A DNA stretch of 64,000 nucleotides from assembly GCA_029216955.1 (NCBI GenBank), contig JANAVB010029819.1, forward strand, positions 37,861,488 to 37,925,487. Reading direction: 5' to 3'. The notes below the pieces were generated by a model that ran no database searches, was not told the origin of the DNA, and saw only the letters and a program-made list of their open reading frames with translations. Source of the DNA: Iris pallida. Its lineage: Eukaryota; Streptophyta; Magnoliopsida; Asparagales; Iridaceae. Below, in pieces: positions 11,011-22,756 of the stretch. A program made the translations under genes and the position numbers. Positions within the stretch are counted from its first letter, which is position 1, and each line of letters opens with the position of its first letter.

Positions 11011-12265
11011 CCCTCAACCTACTCTCAAAACATATCTTTTAGGTCTCCCATTTATCCTCTTGATACCATATTACTCCTTGAACGTTATCCTAACTTTAAC
11101 CCTTAACTTTTTAATTGTTGCTTAAAACTCATGACCCTCATTCACTACCCACGACTATACCCGTATTATCTTTTTTCTATGACCTAGATCGCAACTTCTT
11201 ACGACATGATTTTGTTGAGCCTTATAATTGATTGTTCCCCACCGATACCCCCTTGTGTCTTTTCACCCCCTACTAATTCTGAATTTCGAGGACGAAATTC
11301 TTTTAAGTTGGGTAGGATGTAAAACCCCTAAAATTCTACTATATTTTTAGTACTGATTTTTTTTTGTATTTATACGTCGCATAGTCGTATTGTACGTCGC
11401 GCGGGAATTGCGTTTTTCGTATTTACTCGTCGAGTGCGAATACGTGCGAGGAACATATTTTAGAAAAATAGTTTTTGATTTTTATTATCGGTGATGGTTT
11501 CAAAATAATATATATAATAATTATTTTTATTAAAACTTTGTGAAAAGTATCTATCGAGATTGCCAAAACTTATTATTTTAGTTATTTATAAAATGCTATC
11601 TTATTTTAATAGTGGTAATTTAAAAAACTAGATTATGTGAATATTCTACTTGTGTAAAGCGCATGAAGACTATTTCATGTATATTTTCAAAATTTATTTT
11701 TTTTTGTATAATAAATTATTTAGCAAGAAGGTATTTTAAAGATTTGATTATTTATGTTTACTTTCGAAATTGTTTTATCTAAATTATTAAAAATGTAGTT
11801 TAAAATTAATTCCTATTAGTACTTAAATATTTATTATGATTTTTGAAATTAATTAATTATTATTATTTATAAAAAGATATTTTGAATTTAATTGTGATAA
11901 TTTAAATGGTAATTTGAAAACAAGGTTTTATACAAATATTTATTGCATATGAGGTACAAAAATTTAAATTTATAAATATAATTCTATTTTCAAAATTAAT
12001 TAATATTAATATTTTATTATTTTTCAAAAAAGTATTTGAAAATAGTGTTTGGTTTAAATTTAATTGATTGTGATAATTTACATTTGAAAAGATTTTAAAT
12101 AGCTTTTATTTGAAAATGTAATTTATCTATATTATTTTAGATTAGATTTATCTATATTTAAATAGGATTTGGATTTAGATATAAATGTACTGGTTTAAAT
12201 TTAATAATAGAATTATCTATTTGGATTTAAACAAATCATTGTCTTTATCCTAATGGGATTCCCAC

Positions 12266-12282
12266 CTCCTATAAAAGGAGAG
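12266..12282 (+). promoter_or_regulatory. TATA box of the chromovirus LTR
   Basis: CCTCCTATAAAAGGAGAG lies about 950 bases inside the LTR and is followed by pyrimidine-rich sequence. This matches a pol II LTR promoter at the U3/R border. Confidence 0.6.
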
Positions 12283-13584
12283 GTACTTGCCCTCTCTTTT
12301 TTTCCATGACCACAACACCAAATTACACGCCACAAACACAGCAAGCCATCATCCATCAATTCCACCATAAGTGCGTGCACCGTATCTGTGTCTACCGAAT
12401 TCCCTCCACTAAATTCTTTTACAAATACATTCACTACCCCGGTGTCTGACAACCCCGGACACATCCACCCAAATTCCGTGTTGTGCAAGACACAAATTCC
12501 CAAACATCAAATCTCTAATCCCCAAATTCCTAACCCTAGCTTGCCGACGTCAAGTGCTGCAGCCCCAGCCATCCCAACGCTCCACCATCACCTCCTCGAC
12601 GACCCAAAACCACCGTCCCTCTCCTCGGCCAAGCCTGCCACCACGACCACCTCCATTGACTCCGTCACCACCGACACCACCTCCATTATCTTCCTGACTA
12701 CCTCGAGACCGTTGCACCTGTGGCCCTCCATCAGACGACCAAATAGTCCAAATTTTGGCCATCTCAGACCACAATCACCACCATCAATACCCACCACCCT
12801 TGTTCCTTGCCACCAAAGACCCCCGCTCTTCCTCGACCCGTCTCCTCCATCCTTTCACCGACCAAAACCATCATACAGTGTCCGACATGGGACACACCAC
12901 CAGAAAACCCAAACACAAAGAAAACAACAACAAAACCCTAAATTCTAAATTACCAGAGCCGGCCACCCGACCTCTTCATACACGGCAAGCGCCGACGACC
13001 CCCTGCCCTCCCAGAACCTGCCGTCGTCGTCTCCTTGACTACGGTCGTCAGGTCTCACCACACCAGCTGCCGTGCCTCTAGCCGACGAGCCCAGCACCCG
13101 CCGGAGCTGTCTGCGCCACCCAACCGAGCACCTGTGGGTCCACCGCGAGCAGCGCCTCGACCACCGCATCTTCGTGTGAGATGCTACCGGCGCTGCCTTG
13201 CGAGCCGCACGCGTGCGCCTCCTCCGGCGACGTCTCCATCGAGCTGTCGAACTCCGGAGTCCACGCGACCTAACCGCCGGCTCGATTCCGGCGCCACCAC
13301 GAACGCTAGATCGTCGCCTCCTTCCGATCCAGGCTACTCCACCGGCGCCGTCCTTCCGATCATCTTCTCCCGATTCTCCTTTCCTCCGCCTTCTCCCAAG
13401 CTCTCCCCCGCTTCTTTTTCCCCTCACTCGAAACCCCCTTTCCCTCTCTCTCCTCTCTTCCTTCCTTTCCCATCTTCTTCTACAGTTACGATTTTTTTTT
13501 GGATTGTTGATTCTTTTGAAGTGTGTTTTGTCTTTTATGTTTGTTTTTTTACTTTACTTTTTAATGAGAACAAATATATTTTTA

Positions 13585-13619
<35 letters not shown>

Positions 13620-13660
13620 ACTATTTTTGATCTGTATTATTGCTAGCATCATAATTAATA

Positions 13661-13703
<43 letters not shown>
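13585..13703. repeat. ATT trinucleotide microsatellites
   Basis: Two runs of TAT/ATT units, at about 13,585-13,612 and 13,657-13,703, with AT-rich sequence between, inside the 4.4 kb LTR. Confidence 0.95.
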
Positions 13704-13753
13704 TATTACCTGAAATGAAGATATTCGTGTAATCTAATACTTTATATTTTAAA

Positions 13754-13816
13754 ATGTATGTATGTATGTATGTATGTATGTATGTATGTATGTATGTATG
13801 TATGTATGTATGTATG

Positions 13817-13847
<31 letters not shown>
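13754..13847. repeat. ATGT tetranucleotide microsatellite
   Basis: About 23 perfect TATG units inside the chromovirus LTR. They give an artificial MYVC-repeat frame that is not a gene. Confidence 0.97.
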
Positions 13848-13849
<2 letters not shown>

Positions 13850-15868
13850 GGCATTTTAGTATTATTACCATTACAATTAGCATAATATTATTAATATATT
13901 TGTTACAATTGTTTGGTAACCAATATCAATGTCATATTTTAAACTATAATATTTACCTATCAATTTAATTTAGTTTTTAAACCAAGATATAAGATTATAA
14001 ATTCCTTTGATTTTGTGAATAAATTTTAGCCCTAAATCGTCTTTAGATTTTCTGTCTTTCTAAATATTTTTGACTAAGAGTCATATTTTACAAACTTACA
14101 GTTTAGCCTAAAACGATTTTCGATTTTTCAAGCATTCACCTAAAAACATATTCTTACTAATAAAAATATAAATTTCTAAATCTAAATATTCTATTTGACA
14201 AAGATATAGTTTTGGCCTAAATAACTTATTAATATTTTCGAATATTTATTTAAAACATCTTGTTTATGAAGTTTAGTTTCTATTATAAGCATGGCTATAC
14301 AAACTTTGGGTTTTAGCCTAAATCTATTTATTCCTTTGTTTTCAAATATTTATCAAAAATTTTTACTAGTAAATATATCTTTAAGTATTTAGTTTTCTAA
14401 AATCGTATATATATTATTCAATCAATTTCTTTAATTATCCTTTCGTCCATGACTAATCCCATTATTCATGTTCTCTCGCGAATTCTATACTACCTTGTGT
14501 CAACCTTAACTAAATTGACCATTCTGGACCCAATAGAACAGTCCTGTGCCATCATCCGAGGCCGTCATGCGTAGTTGTAACATCTCAGTCATACTCCATG
14601 CCACATGATCATAGCACCACACCAGGCGACATACCAGGCAAGTATACCTTGCTAATTAACTGTCAAATTATTTATTTTCTGTATTATTTATTTTGTTTCA
14701 TATTGTTAGTTTTCTTTGTTATAAACTGCGTGTCCAAGCCATACTTGGGTGCAAGCGACTCTATTAGTCATTTTACTTTACTATATGTATGTTAACTTAG
14801 TGTTAGTGGACTACCTTCTTGTTGGAGGATATCCTCATATCTCCCTTGGCCATGACACACACACTACACGGTTGGAGACATGTTACTAGGGGCACGACTT
14901 ATGGACTGGCCCTCTCTAAAGTCATGTGACGGATAGATGATCGTAACTGCTATGACTAGGGTTTTAGAGACTCAAGCAGTTACAAAACTGGACGAGCCAT
15001 GGACATGACTTGAACAGTATGGGAAATATTGGGGGAGGACAGTCGCTAGTGTGTATGGAAATCCAAACAGGTAAACCACAGTCTCCGGATGAAACTGTGG
15101 CAATTTATTTGCAGATGCCCTCTGACGTTTTGGACGTTACGGACGGATACGGATGACTGGATACCAGTTACGTACACATAGCCTAAAATCCCACCCATAC
15201 GCATGAAAGTTGTCCTCTAAATTGCACATTAGGCGGTTAGAATCTCCTTTGTATATTTGTGTCTAGGATAGTCGTTTATGTATTATTTTATTATTCTGAC
15301 AGTTCATATTAGCTTGTTCTTCCTGTATCTTGCTACGTCCATTTGAGGACCTAGTTATTCCCCAGGTGTGTACTTTCATGATTCACTACAGGTGTTCTAG
15401 CCAAGGCCGTGATTCTCTCCCTTCCTTCGAAGACGATTGTGCTTGGTTCGTCTTGCCATTTTATGTATCGATTCTTGTACATGTCTTTCATTGAGATAGT
15501 TGGTAGTGGACTTTGTCTCCGCCCAATAATTGTATCATAAATATTCAAGTTGATTTTTATATTATTAATCTTTTCATTGTGGATGAGATTTAGTTTGTCT
15601 TGGATTACTGTATTTTACAGCTTATGTATACATACAATGCCCTGTACTTCGTATATATACAGCTGGCATGTCTACGTACTTGGTCCTAAGTATTTTGGGA
15701 CTGGGGCGTTACATTCGCCGGCTCATCTTGGGAAGACGAGTAACAATTGGCTCGACCAAGGATTTTGTGTCTTCCAATTATCTTCAGATGGATTTTGGCA
15801 ATCGGATCACCATCGGCCCTATGATGGGCTTTAGCTCTTGACTTTGGGAGTCGGATGACCACTGGTTC

Positions 15869-17459
15869 CTAATGCGCAGCTTGAACGAAAGAACCAGGCA
15901 CCTCTTTATGCAAGGTTGCGACAAGGGGTACAGCTTTGCCTGATTTATGGGCCTGGAGATAAATTCTCAAAGGTTCCTCTGGTCCTGTGATGGCCGCCAG
16001 TTCGTCAGTTATGTATTTCTTGGCTTCTTCATATAGACAAGCCTCCGAAGAATAATAAGACTCAACCCCTTTGAAGGGATCGATGTTGGCGAAGTCGGTC
16101 TTCACGAAGCCGTGCCTACTGATATACTTGAAGCACTGGTGGAGGGTGGACGGTACAATCATATAGTCATGTATCCATAGACGCCCCAAGAGGATGTTGT
16201 AGGGCGTGTCTACCTCTATGACGCAGCAGGTAACCTCCGTCTCCAGGTCGCCAATCTGTCATTTCACTCAGATCTTCCCTAGGGGATATCTCCTTCCCGA
16301 GTTAAAACCGCTAATGGCAGTGTTGCTTGGTGCTAGCCGATGCATAGGGATGCCAAGAAGTTGGAGCAGGCTTTTTCAGAATGATGCTTATTGACGAGCC
16401 AGGGTCGATATGCATCCGATCCACCTTGATGTCGCCTATGTATCCGGTGTTGTACAAGGGGCGATCATGCAAATTGGACTTGATCAACATGTCCTGAGGA
16501 GTAAATATGATGTTGGGCATTGCATCTGTGCTATCGCTGCCCTGTGGATCTGCTTGCGGGTCTTCCCCTGGAGGCTTGATCTGAGCTAAGTAGGCGTCAG
16601 CATTTTTGAGTGCTTCGCTTAATACGACACGAAGAACCATGGAGAGCCTTAGGAGCTCGTATAACGACAACTTTGCTGGCGTATTAGCCAATTGTGCTAA
16701 TATGTCAAAGTTGTAAGGTCTTTCCAGTCCCTGAGGTACATCATTGCGAAGTGGCCTATCGAAGCGGGTATCATTTATCTTGGACTTATCCACTAGTGGA
16801 GGCTGAGATGGCCTTGGAACATCAGAGGGAGGCAACGTTACCTGCTGAGGATCTTTGGCTGAACTATCCCGTACGGGTTGGACTTGTGCTCCAGACCGAG
16901 CAACAATGGCTGCAGCTTCTTCATCTTCGGCTGAAATTGTATAGCAGGATCTAGAATTCCTGCCCTTCTTCTTGTTGGTAGGAGATGACACCACCTGGAT
17001 AACTTCGGGCACTAAGCCCGGGTGTACCCACATGATTTCTCCTTGCGAGGTAGTGAGAGGTACCAGTCTAGATGTCTGGTCCCGAACGGGTAGAAGATTC
17101 GTAACTTCTATCGTCGCCCGGGAGACAGGTATTACCCCGTCTGGAGTGCTTGTTGGAGGAAAGTCGCCGAACTGAATTGACACCATATTCGCCGCCACGG
17201 TAACCTCTTCAAAGTCTATCGACAGAGCTTTGGAGTCGATAAGACTCTGAATGTACCTCTTTAATTGGAAGCAGTCATGAGTAGAATGATGGACGTAGCG
17301 GTGGAAGTGACAATATTTTGGGTCCTCCATTCCTGCCGCTCGGGGTTCGCGCCTTGGTGGAGGGAGCTGGATCCTACCCCCTTGCAAGAGCATATCGAAG
17401 ATAGGTTTGACATGACTATCTTCAAATGAGTCATTAACCTTGGGCCACGGACCTTCCAA
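15869..17459 (-). pseudogene. Tat copy 2 gag zinc knuckle and protease, broken
   Basis: The frame at 17,459-16,311 carries the CX2HX4HX4C knuckle (CHFHRYVHHSTHDC), the conserved YNFDILAQLANTPAKLSLYE segment and DPGSS of the protease. It is lost just after DPGSS, then resumes as 16,189-15,869 with GRLWIHDY and the downstream FKGVESYYS segment. An in-frame stop at 17,460 separates it from the gag piece upstream. Homology to copy 1 is clear along the length, so coordinates of the breaks are reliable. Confidence 0.85.
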
Positions 17460-17812
17460 CTATTTTTGTTCGGGCTTCAGAGTCGCATCAGTGACCATGG
17501 CCAGCTTGCCCTTATTGTCCCGGTTGGTGGTGGCGCCACTGTTGTTGTTACTGGAGGTGGAACCAGGACGTATGCCCTTATCTTCTCCGTCTGGGATGTG
17601 TAATCCCAGCTGGTGAGCCTTCTTCAATTTTGCCTCTGCGTTGGTAGCACTTATGATGAAGGTTGTCCAATCCCTGAACTGATCGTCGCCCATCCAGAGG
17701 CTAATTGTGGAGAGCAGCTTCTTCTGGCAGATTTCAATCAAGGAGCTCTTGGGATTGCCTTGGGGCAATCTCATTGCGGTTTGACGGAACCGCTCGATAT
17801 AGTTCCTCGTTA
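17460..17812 (-). pseudogene. Tat copy 2 gag fragment left of the DNA transposon
   Basis: The frame starts MRLPQGNPKSSLIEICQKKL and runs through SLWMGDDQFRDW, matching copy 1 gag. Its upstream part continues on the far side of the transposon at 22,757: joining 17,812 to 22,757 restores the local ELTRNYIE reading frame seen in copy 1. Confidence 0.85.
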
Positions 17813-17955
17813 TACTACAAGAAATAGAGCCTACAATAGCAGTTTTTCTATAGCATTCAAGTATCCCCGCTATAGAATGTTATCAACAATAGCGTTCTCT
17901 CTGCAGTGCTATAAAAATATCTATCTATAGCATTTTCTGAACGCTGTAGAATCTA
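17813..17955. repeat. Left terminal and subterminal repeats of the CACTA-like element
   Basis: The terminal inverted repeat is followed by several CTATAGCATTC, CCGCTATAG, AATAGCGTTC and TGAACGCTGTAG motifs in both orientations within about 140 bp. Confidence 0.75.
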
Positions 17956-18379
17956 TAACATTTTTACATCATATGTTTGTATAAAAATGGACTTCCGTCA
18001 AAGGCTCAGCTGATCATTTTTTTATTTCGCTCTCGATTTTTCAACGGCCATCAAAAACTCCCTCCTAAAAATTTCTATTTCCAATTGCAAGCCCTGAGAT
18101 CTCCCCCTCCCCTCTCTCTCTCTCCTCCTCTCTTCTGTCTCATGCGCTTTCTCTTCCCCTCTCCCCTCGGATCTATTCCTACCACCGTCCGATTCCAAAA
18201 CCCTAACCTATTTTTTTCCACCTCCAACAATGGAAGAAGCACGGGAGATGGAGCGGGCGAAGGACACAAAGGAGATAAAGATGGCGTCGAGCGCCTCCAC
18301 CACTTCCTCAAGTCCTCCACTAGGAACCTCGGCTCCTCTGAAGGTCGTATACAAGTTGGCGTCGAGCGGAAGAAGGACA

Positions 18380-18664
18380 CGAAGGAGATTGATGGCGACG
18401 ACAAAAAGAAAGATGATCGATCTAGAGTATGGATGGAAGTTCATGCATAAGGGGATCACCAAGCTGAAGCTGAAGAAGGGCTCCCGGATCTAGAGCAGGG
18501 ATGCTCTCGATCCATCAATCGGCCCCCTTCTCTTTGGTCTTGAATCTAGGGTTAGGTTTTTTTTGCTGGTGTCATTGTTTCTTGATTTTTGTTGAACGCC
18601 AGGACAATATACAACATGTGCATGCAGAAGTCACCGTATGACTATTTGCAGCAGCTGTATGACA
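18380..18664 (+). pseudogene. Captured cullin gene fragment
   Basis: Positions 18,405-18,475 read KMIDLEYGWKFMHKGITKLK, matching the N-terminus of plant CUL1-type cullins (IDLxxGWxxMxxGITKLK). After what looks like a residual intron, 18,602-18,662 read TIYNMCMQKSPYDYLQQLYD, the next conserved cullin segment (TIYNMCTQKPPxDYSQQLYD). Cullins scaffold SCF ubiquitin ligases in the nucleus and cytoplasm. Only about 45 residues remain and the frames end in stops at once, so no cullin function is possible. Confidence 0.8.
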
Positions 18665-19754
18665 CATCGACGGTGATTTCTTAACCCAATTGTTCTTTTG
18701 TTTTCGCGGATGAGTTCTTTTCGTCGTATGTTGTTCGTATGTTGTATGTTTTATTAGGAGGATTTATGTTCCAGTTGTTGACAGGATTCATGAATATGCA
18801 GTCGAGGTCCGGTTCGGGCCGAGGATCGAACAAATCGAAGGAGAAAGAATAAGAAGGGAGGTACTTCCTCTCTCAGAGTCGTCTCTTGTTGAAGTGATCA
18901 CTCTTTTTTCTTTCTTGTTCGTTGCCTCTTTAATGTTAAAATTTGGAGTTATTACTATGATTGGTATAGCAAAGATCGTGGCTTTTAGGTGAAACTTTTG
19001 CGAATTTGTTCAATTTATTGACACGGACACGACGCCACGTACTTTATATGTTCAATTTATTGGTTTAATCAGAGCTAATACTGTGATTGCCTATTGGTGT
19101 AGTAAAACTTATGGCTTTCTTGTGTAATTACTGAGGAATGGGTACTAGATGGAATCAGTTATGCATACACCACAGTATAGGGACACTATGACATGTTACA
19201 CGACATTGATTTTGACATGTCCTATTGTATTTTGCATAATGAGTGGCATGCCCCAATATTTCGTGAATAAATTGGAAGAGTTCCCACCAAACACACAATT
19301 ATGGCATTATGTTTACAAATAAGCAACAGAGAACCTACTTTTCAATGTATTTAATTTACAGTATAGACATTATTCTGAACTCTGATTAGTATACAGAATA
19401 TGCAAGGCCCCTAATGACAGTTCAGGAGAATAATGACAGTTCAGGAGAATGACATACAGATAAAGAAAAAACAAGACAATATGTGTTCTTGGGTGTATTC
19501 TGGGGGTTAGTATCTTGGGAGCATTCATGAGCCATCAGTATATTCTCCTCCTTATGTTAGAGGTTTTCTTCTCAGGTCTTTGTCTTTTGGTTTATTGACA
19601 ACATATTCTTTTTTTAATTTTGAAATAGATGAAATTTTGGTAGACAATTGTATGAAACTAGCTGACGCCTCAGATCTACTCTGTAGAATCTAGGTTCTTG
19701 ATTACAAGATATGCAAATATGCAATAGATGCAAGATATTCACTAGGTATTGTTT

Positions 19755-20196
19755 TATTGGTTTTTTGACTCTTTGCGAGTATCAGGAATGGTATACAAGG
19801 GTGTTCTTTCAAATGGCTCTCCTGTTGCAGTGGAGCATATATTCAAGGATGCTCATGTGGAGACGTTTATGAGGGAAGTTACTAGCCTGTCACATGTAAG
19901 ATACCCAAACCTTGTGACTCTGAGAGGCTATTGTGAAGAACGAGACGAACGTTTCCTTGTTTACGAGCTGTGCGATAATGGCAATCTATCAGAGTTGTTA
20001 TTTGGTAGTAGCATTCTGAAACATGCTTATTGTTTAATATTTTTTTTGAGTTACTGAGCATGATTTATCATATAATAGAAAAGGAAAAGAAGCTTTCATG
20101 GTGTCAAAGACTCGAAATTGCTATTAGTTGTTCTCATGGACTTTGGTTTCTTCACACATATGAAGGAGGCTGCATTGTTCATTGAGATATCAAGGT
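19755..20196 (+). pseudogene. Captured receptor-like kinase fragment (kinase N-lobe to catalytic loop)
   Basis: An exon-like segment at 19,788-20,010 reads GMVYKGVLSNGSPVAVEHIF, then FMREVTSLSHVRYPNL and FLVYELCDNGNLSELL: glycine loop end, a VAVK-like site with K replaced by E, alpha-C helix and hinge. A second segment at about 20,086-20,194 reads KKLSWCQRLEIA, GLWFLHT and CIVH-stop-DIK, so the HRD arginine codon is now TGA. The two flank an apparent intron. The lost lysine and the stop mean it cannot be a working kinase. Confidence 0.85.
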
Positions 20197-21429
20197 TAGT
20201 TGAATTTTACCAACTGTTTTCTAAGATACAGAAGTCCGAAGTTTGATTTATATATGAAGATATCTTATCCTCTCTAGGCTGGGGCCTTTCTATTGCGATT
20301 GTTAATTGGTTGAACATCATGTTATTCTCGCATCCTTTATAGATGTCTTCATACCATTGCAATTATTCTGTTGACAAGTATCAATTTGAGGACCTTTCCT
20401 AATTATTGAAGACCTCGACCTGTCTGAAACTTCTGAAAGTACTCAGAGAGATTAATCTAGTTTTCCATCGTCATGCATAATGTAAGCATTTTCTGATGGA
20501 ATAAGTTTTAATTAGGCTATTTGGTTCACCATTATCCTCTTATTTAGATGGCAGTGATAGAGCTATTCGACATTGTTGCTTTTGCAACTCTTCTTGGAGA
20601 ATAGAATTAATACTTATTTTTGCAATTAACAGTAATTACACCAGCAAGCCTAACCTTGTCCACAATATAGTAAATATTGACGAATGAATGACGTAATAAT
20701 CTTGATTCAGTTACTGATACTAGTTTTCATCCAAAACCTACAAGATCGGCTCTTTAGGAACCATATTATAAGTCTAAATGAAAATTATGTGTAATCTGTC
20801 CGTGGCAAGTTTTCTGTTGATCCTAACAAATTGGCATCTATAATACTCCTCACTGGGAGGGCGTTGCTTAGCGCGACGGTAAAGTTTTTTGCTTGCATCC
20901 TTGAGGATGTGGATTTGAGTCACAAAAACAGCCTCTCCACATATATATGGGGATAACACTGTACATATTGACCCTCTCCGGATTATACACATAAGCGGGA
21001 GTCTTCTGGCAGTATGATGCCCTTTACCAGACTTCCTTAACAGCTAAATTTATTCTTAAAAGTACTTATTTCTTTTTCTGAATCTTCATTTAGCACTTCT
21101 CTCCTATAGTTTTACCATGTGACTCATAAGCTCATTTCCTCAATAATTGGTACTATTTTGTATACATCCCTTATGTTTATAAAGAGATAAAAAAAACTAC
21201 TACTACACTCATTAGGCATTTTAAACTCTTCAGTAGTTGATTCAATAGTTTGGTTAGCCACATCAATTATTCGTCCATGAAACTTTAAGGAACTACACTA
21301 GGGATATTATTCAGTCCTACAACTTTTCTCGTTTTTAATTTCTAGGAAGCTTCTTTCACTTTAAAACTCTGATTTTACAATATTGAATGATTTCTACCAT
21401 AATAGGGTTTTGCTTAAAAGTATTCTGCT

Positions 21430-21540
21430 TGATGTAGACTGATTTACTTCAACTACAAGAATATTGCTCAACTTGCTATGGTGAAAATTATGAAAAAGCC
21501 TGGCCAATGGAAAAAGTTTCACATTCCTCGCAGGTTGGTT
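21430..21540 (+). pseudogene. Possible third captured exon (unidentified)
   Basis: An open stretch reads NYKNIAQLAMVKIMKKPGQW, then KKFHIPRR with a GT after it. It looks exon-like but I do not recognise the family. It lies between the captured kinase pieces and the right subterminal repeats. Confidence 0.3.
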
Positions 21541-22349
21541 CAATTCTATTATGTGAAATGTAGTTGTACGTCCTTGATCCTAATGTTGGAGCCGTATACA
21601 CTTTTGTTTTTCTCTAGATTTCTAAGTTTCCATATGTCTTTCTATTTTCCATCTATACACATGTTTATAGAAAGTCATTCCTTCTAAATTAATAACTAAT
21701 TGGTGGGCAGTTCATTTCTTACAAAGGTTTTGTAGATGTATTGCATCTTAGTGTGTATTCTGGCATGTAGTTAACATATATAAATTGATTCCAGATCGTT
21801 AGAGAAGTAGAAGGAATACTGGAATACAAATGCAACAAAGATAAATGTTTATGGAATACATGGATACATGATCTTGTGTGAACTTATTTTTTATATAATA
21901 ATGTTAATATATTTTTTTCTCAATTTTGTGTAGGTTGGCGTGTAAATTTTTGATGGTTGTGTATATAAGCTAGAAGGAAAGAGTCGATCGAGCTGCATTT
22001 TGGCCTACAGATATTTTGTATGGAAATAAAATGCTTTAGTTGAATTTTGGACTAGCGTTAGGTTACAAACATTTTGTACATCTTGGATTCTCTTTACATA
22101 AAAATTTTATTTTGGACTACTATTTCGATCACTTTAGGTGTGCAATAACTTTTTGTACATCTTGAATGTTTTAATGAAAAATGTATGAATTTATTTATTT
22201 TGGCAAACCTTTTCTATATCTTGATTGATCGAAATGGAAGTTGCGATTGAAATTGTTGAAATCAATTATGATTCAGCACAAATTTTTATGATGTATAGGT
22301 TAATTGTATGTGATACAGAACAGGTTATTCAGATATGAAATTGTTTAGC

Positions 22350-22756
22350 AGATTTATAGCACTCAAAATGCTATGAAAAATCGACAGCGTTCAGAAACGC
22401 TATAATAAGTCAACATCATTAAAGCGCTATGCATTATCTATAACATTCATTAACGCTATTATTCATCAATAGCATTCAAGAACGCTATAGACCATCAACA
22501 ACATTCATGAACGCCATAATCAATCTACAGCATTTACGAACGCTATAAACATTTACAGCATTCACGAACGCTATAAACCATCAACAGCATACATGAACGC
22601 TATAATCAATCTACAGCATTCAAGAAAGCTATAATGTTATAGCGTTCACATGTCTGGACATACTATAGCGTGGGCAATTATAGCAGACAGAATATGCTAT
22701 AGAAGGCTTTCTATAGCATTTTGTGCATGCTATTGTAGGCTATATTTATTGTAGTA
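22350..22756. repeat. Right subterminal repeat array and terminal inverted repeat of the CACTA-like element
   Basis: About ten to twelve 20-30 bp blocks alternate an AGCATTCA half with an AACGCTATA half. They end in TTATTGTAGTA. Confidence 0.8.

Larger units (their letters stand above)
11011..15713 (+). mobile_element. Chromovirus-type Ty3/gypsy element: 3' tail and 3' LTR
   Basis: Positions 11,011-11,317 are non-coding 3' internal sequence ending in AATTTCGAGGACGAAATTC and a short purine tract (GGGTAGGA), the hallmark preceding the 3' LTR in plant Del/Tekay-like chromoviruses. The LTR follows at 11,318 with TGTAAAACCCC and ends GGGGCGTTACA at 15,713. The gag-pol part must lie beyond Tat copy 1, off the left edge. 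It is inserted in Tat copy 2, whose sequence resumes at 15,714. Confidence 0.82.
11318..15713 (+). repeat. 4.4 kb chromovirus LTR
   Basis: It starts TGTAAAACC and ends GCGTTACA. It is AT-rich from 11,330 to 12,240, then has a TATA box (CTATAAAAGGAG at about 12,270), then a pyrimidine-rich transcribed leader to about 13,480, then ATT and ATGT microsatellites and unique AT-rich DNA. No real gene is seen. The proline-rich frames at 12,388-13,646 follow base composition. No second LTR is in the window, so divergence cannot be measured. Confidence 0.78.
17813..22756. mobile_element. CACTA-like (Pack-type) DNA transposon with captured gene pieces
   Basis: The left end is TACTACAAGAAATAGAGCC. The right end, reversed, is TACTACAATAAATATAGCC, and both continue TACAATAGCA: about 29 bp of inverted terminal repeat with two differences. 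Plant CACTA ends typically read CACTACAAGAAA; here the first base is T at both ends. Both subterminal zones hold many short motifs (ATAGCATTC, AACGCTAT), densest at 22,357-22,740, as expected for transposase-binding arrays. No transposase frame is present, so it is non-autonomous. It inserted into Tat gag. No clear 3-bp duplication is visible; a TA on each side is possible. Confidence 0.75.

Noticed and set aside
12388..13646. Long proline- and serine-rich frames on both strands suggesting a gene
   Set aside because: They sit inside a 4.4 kb LTR downstream of its TATA box, all frames are open together because of pyrimidine-rich composition, and no domain is recognisable.
13762..13968. Frame starting with repeated MYVC
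   Set aside because: A direct translation of the ATGT microsatellite.
19749..20057. Active receptor-like kinase gene
   Set aside because: Only part of the kinase domain is present, the VAVK lysine is replaced, the HRD arginine codon is a stop and it lies inside a transposon.
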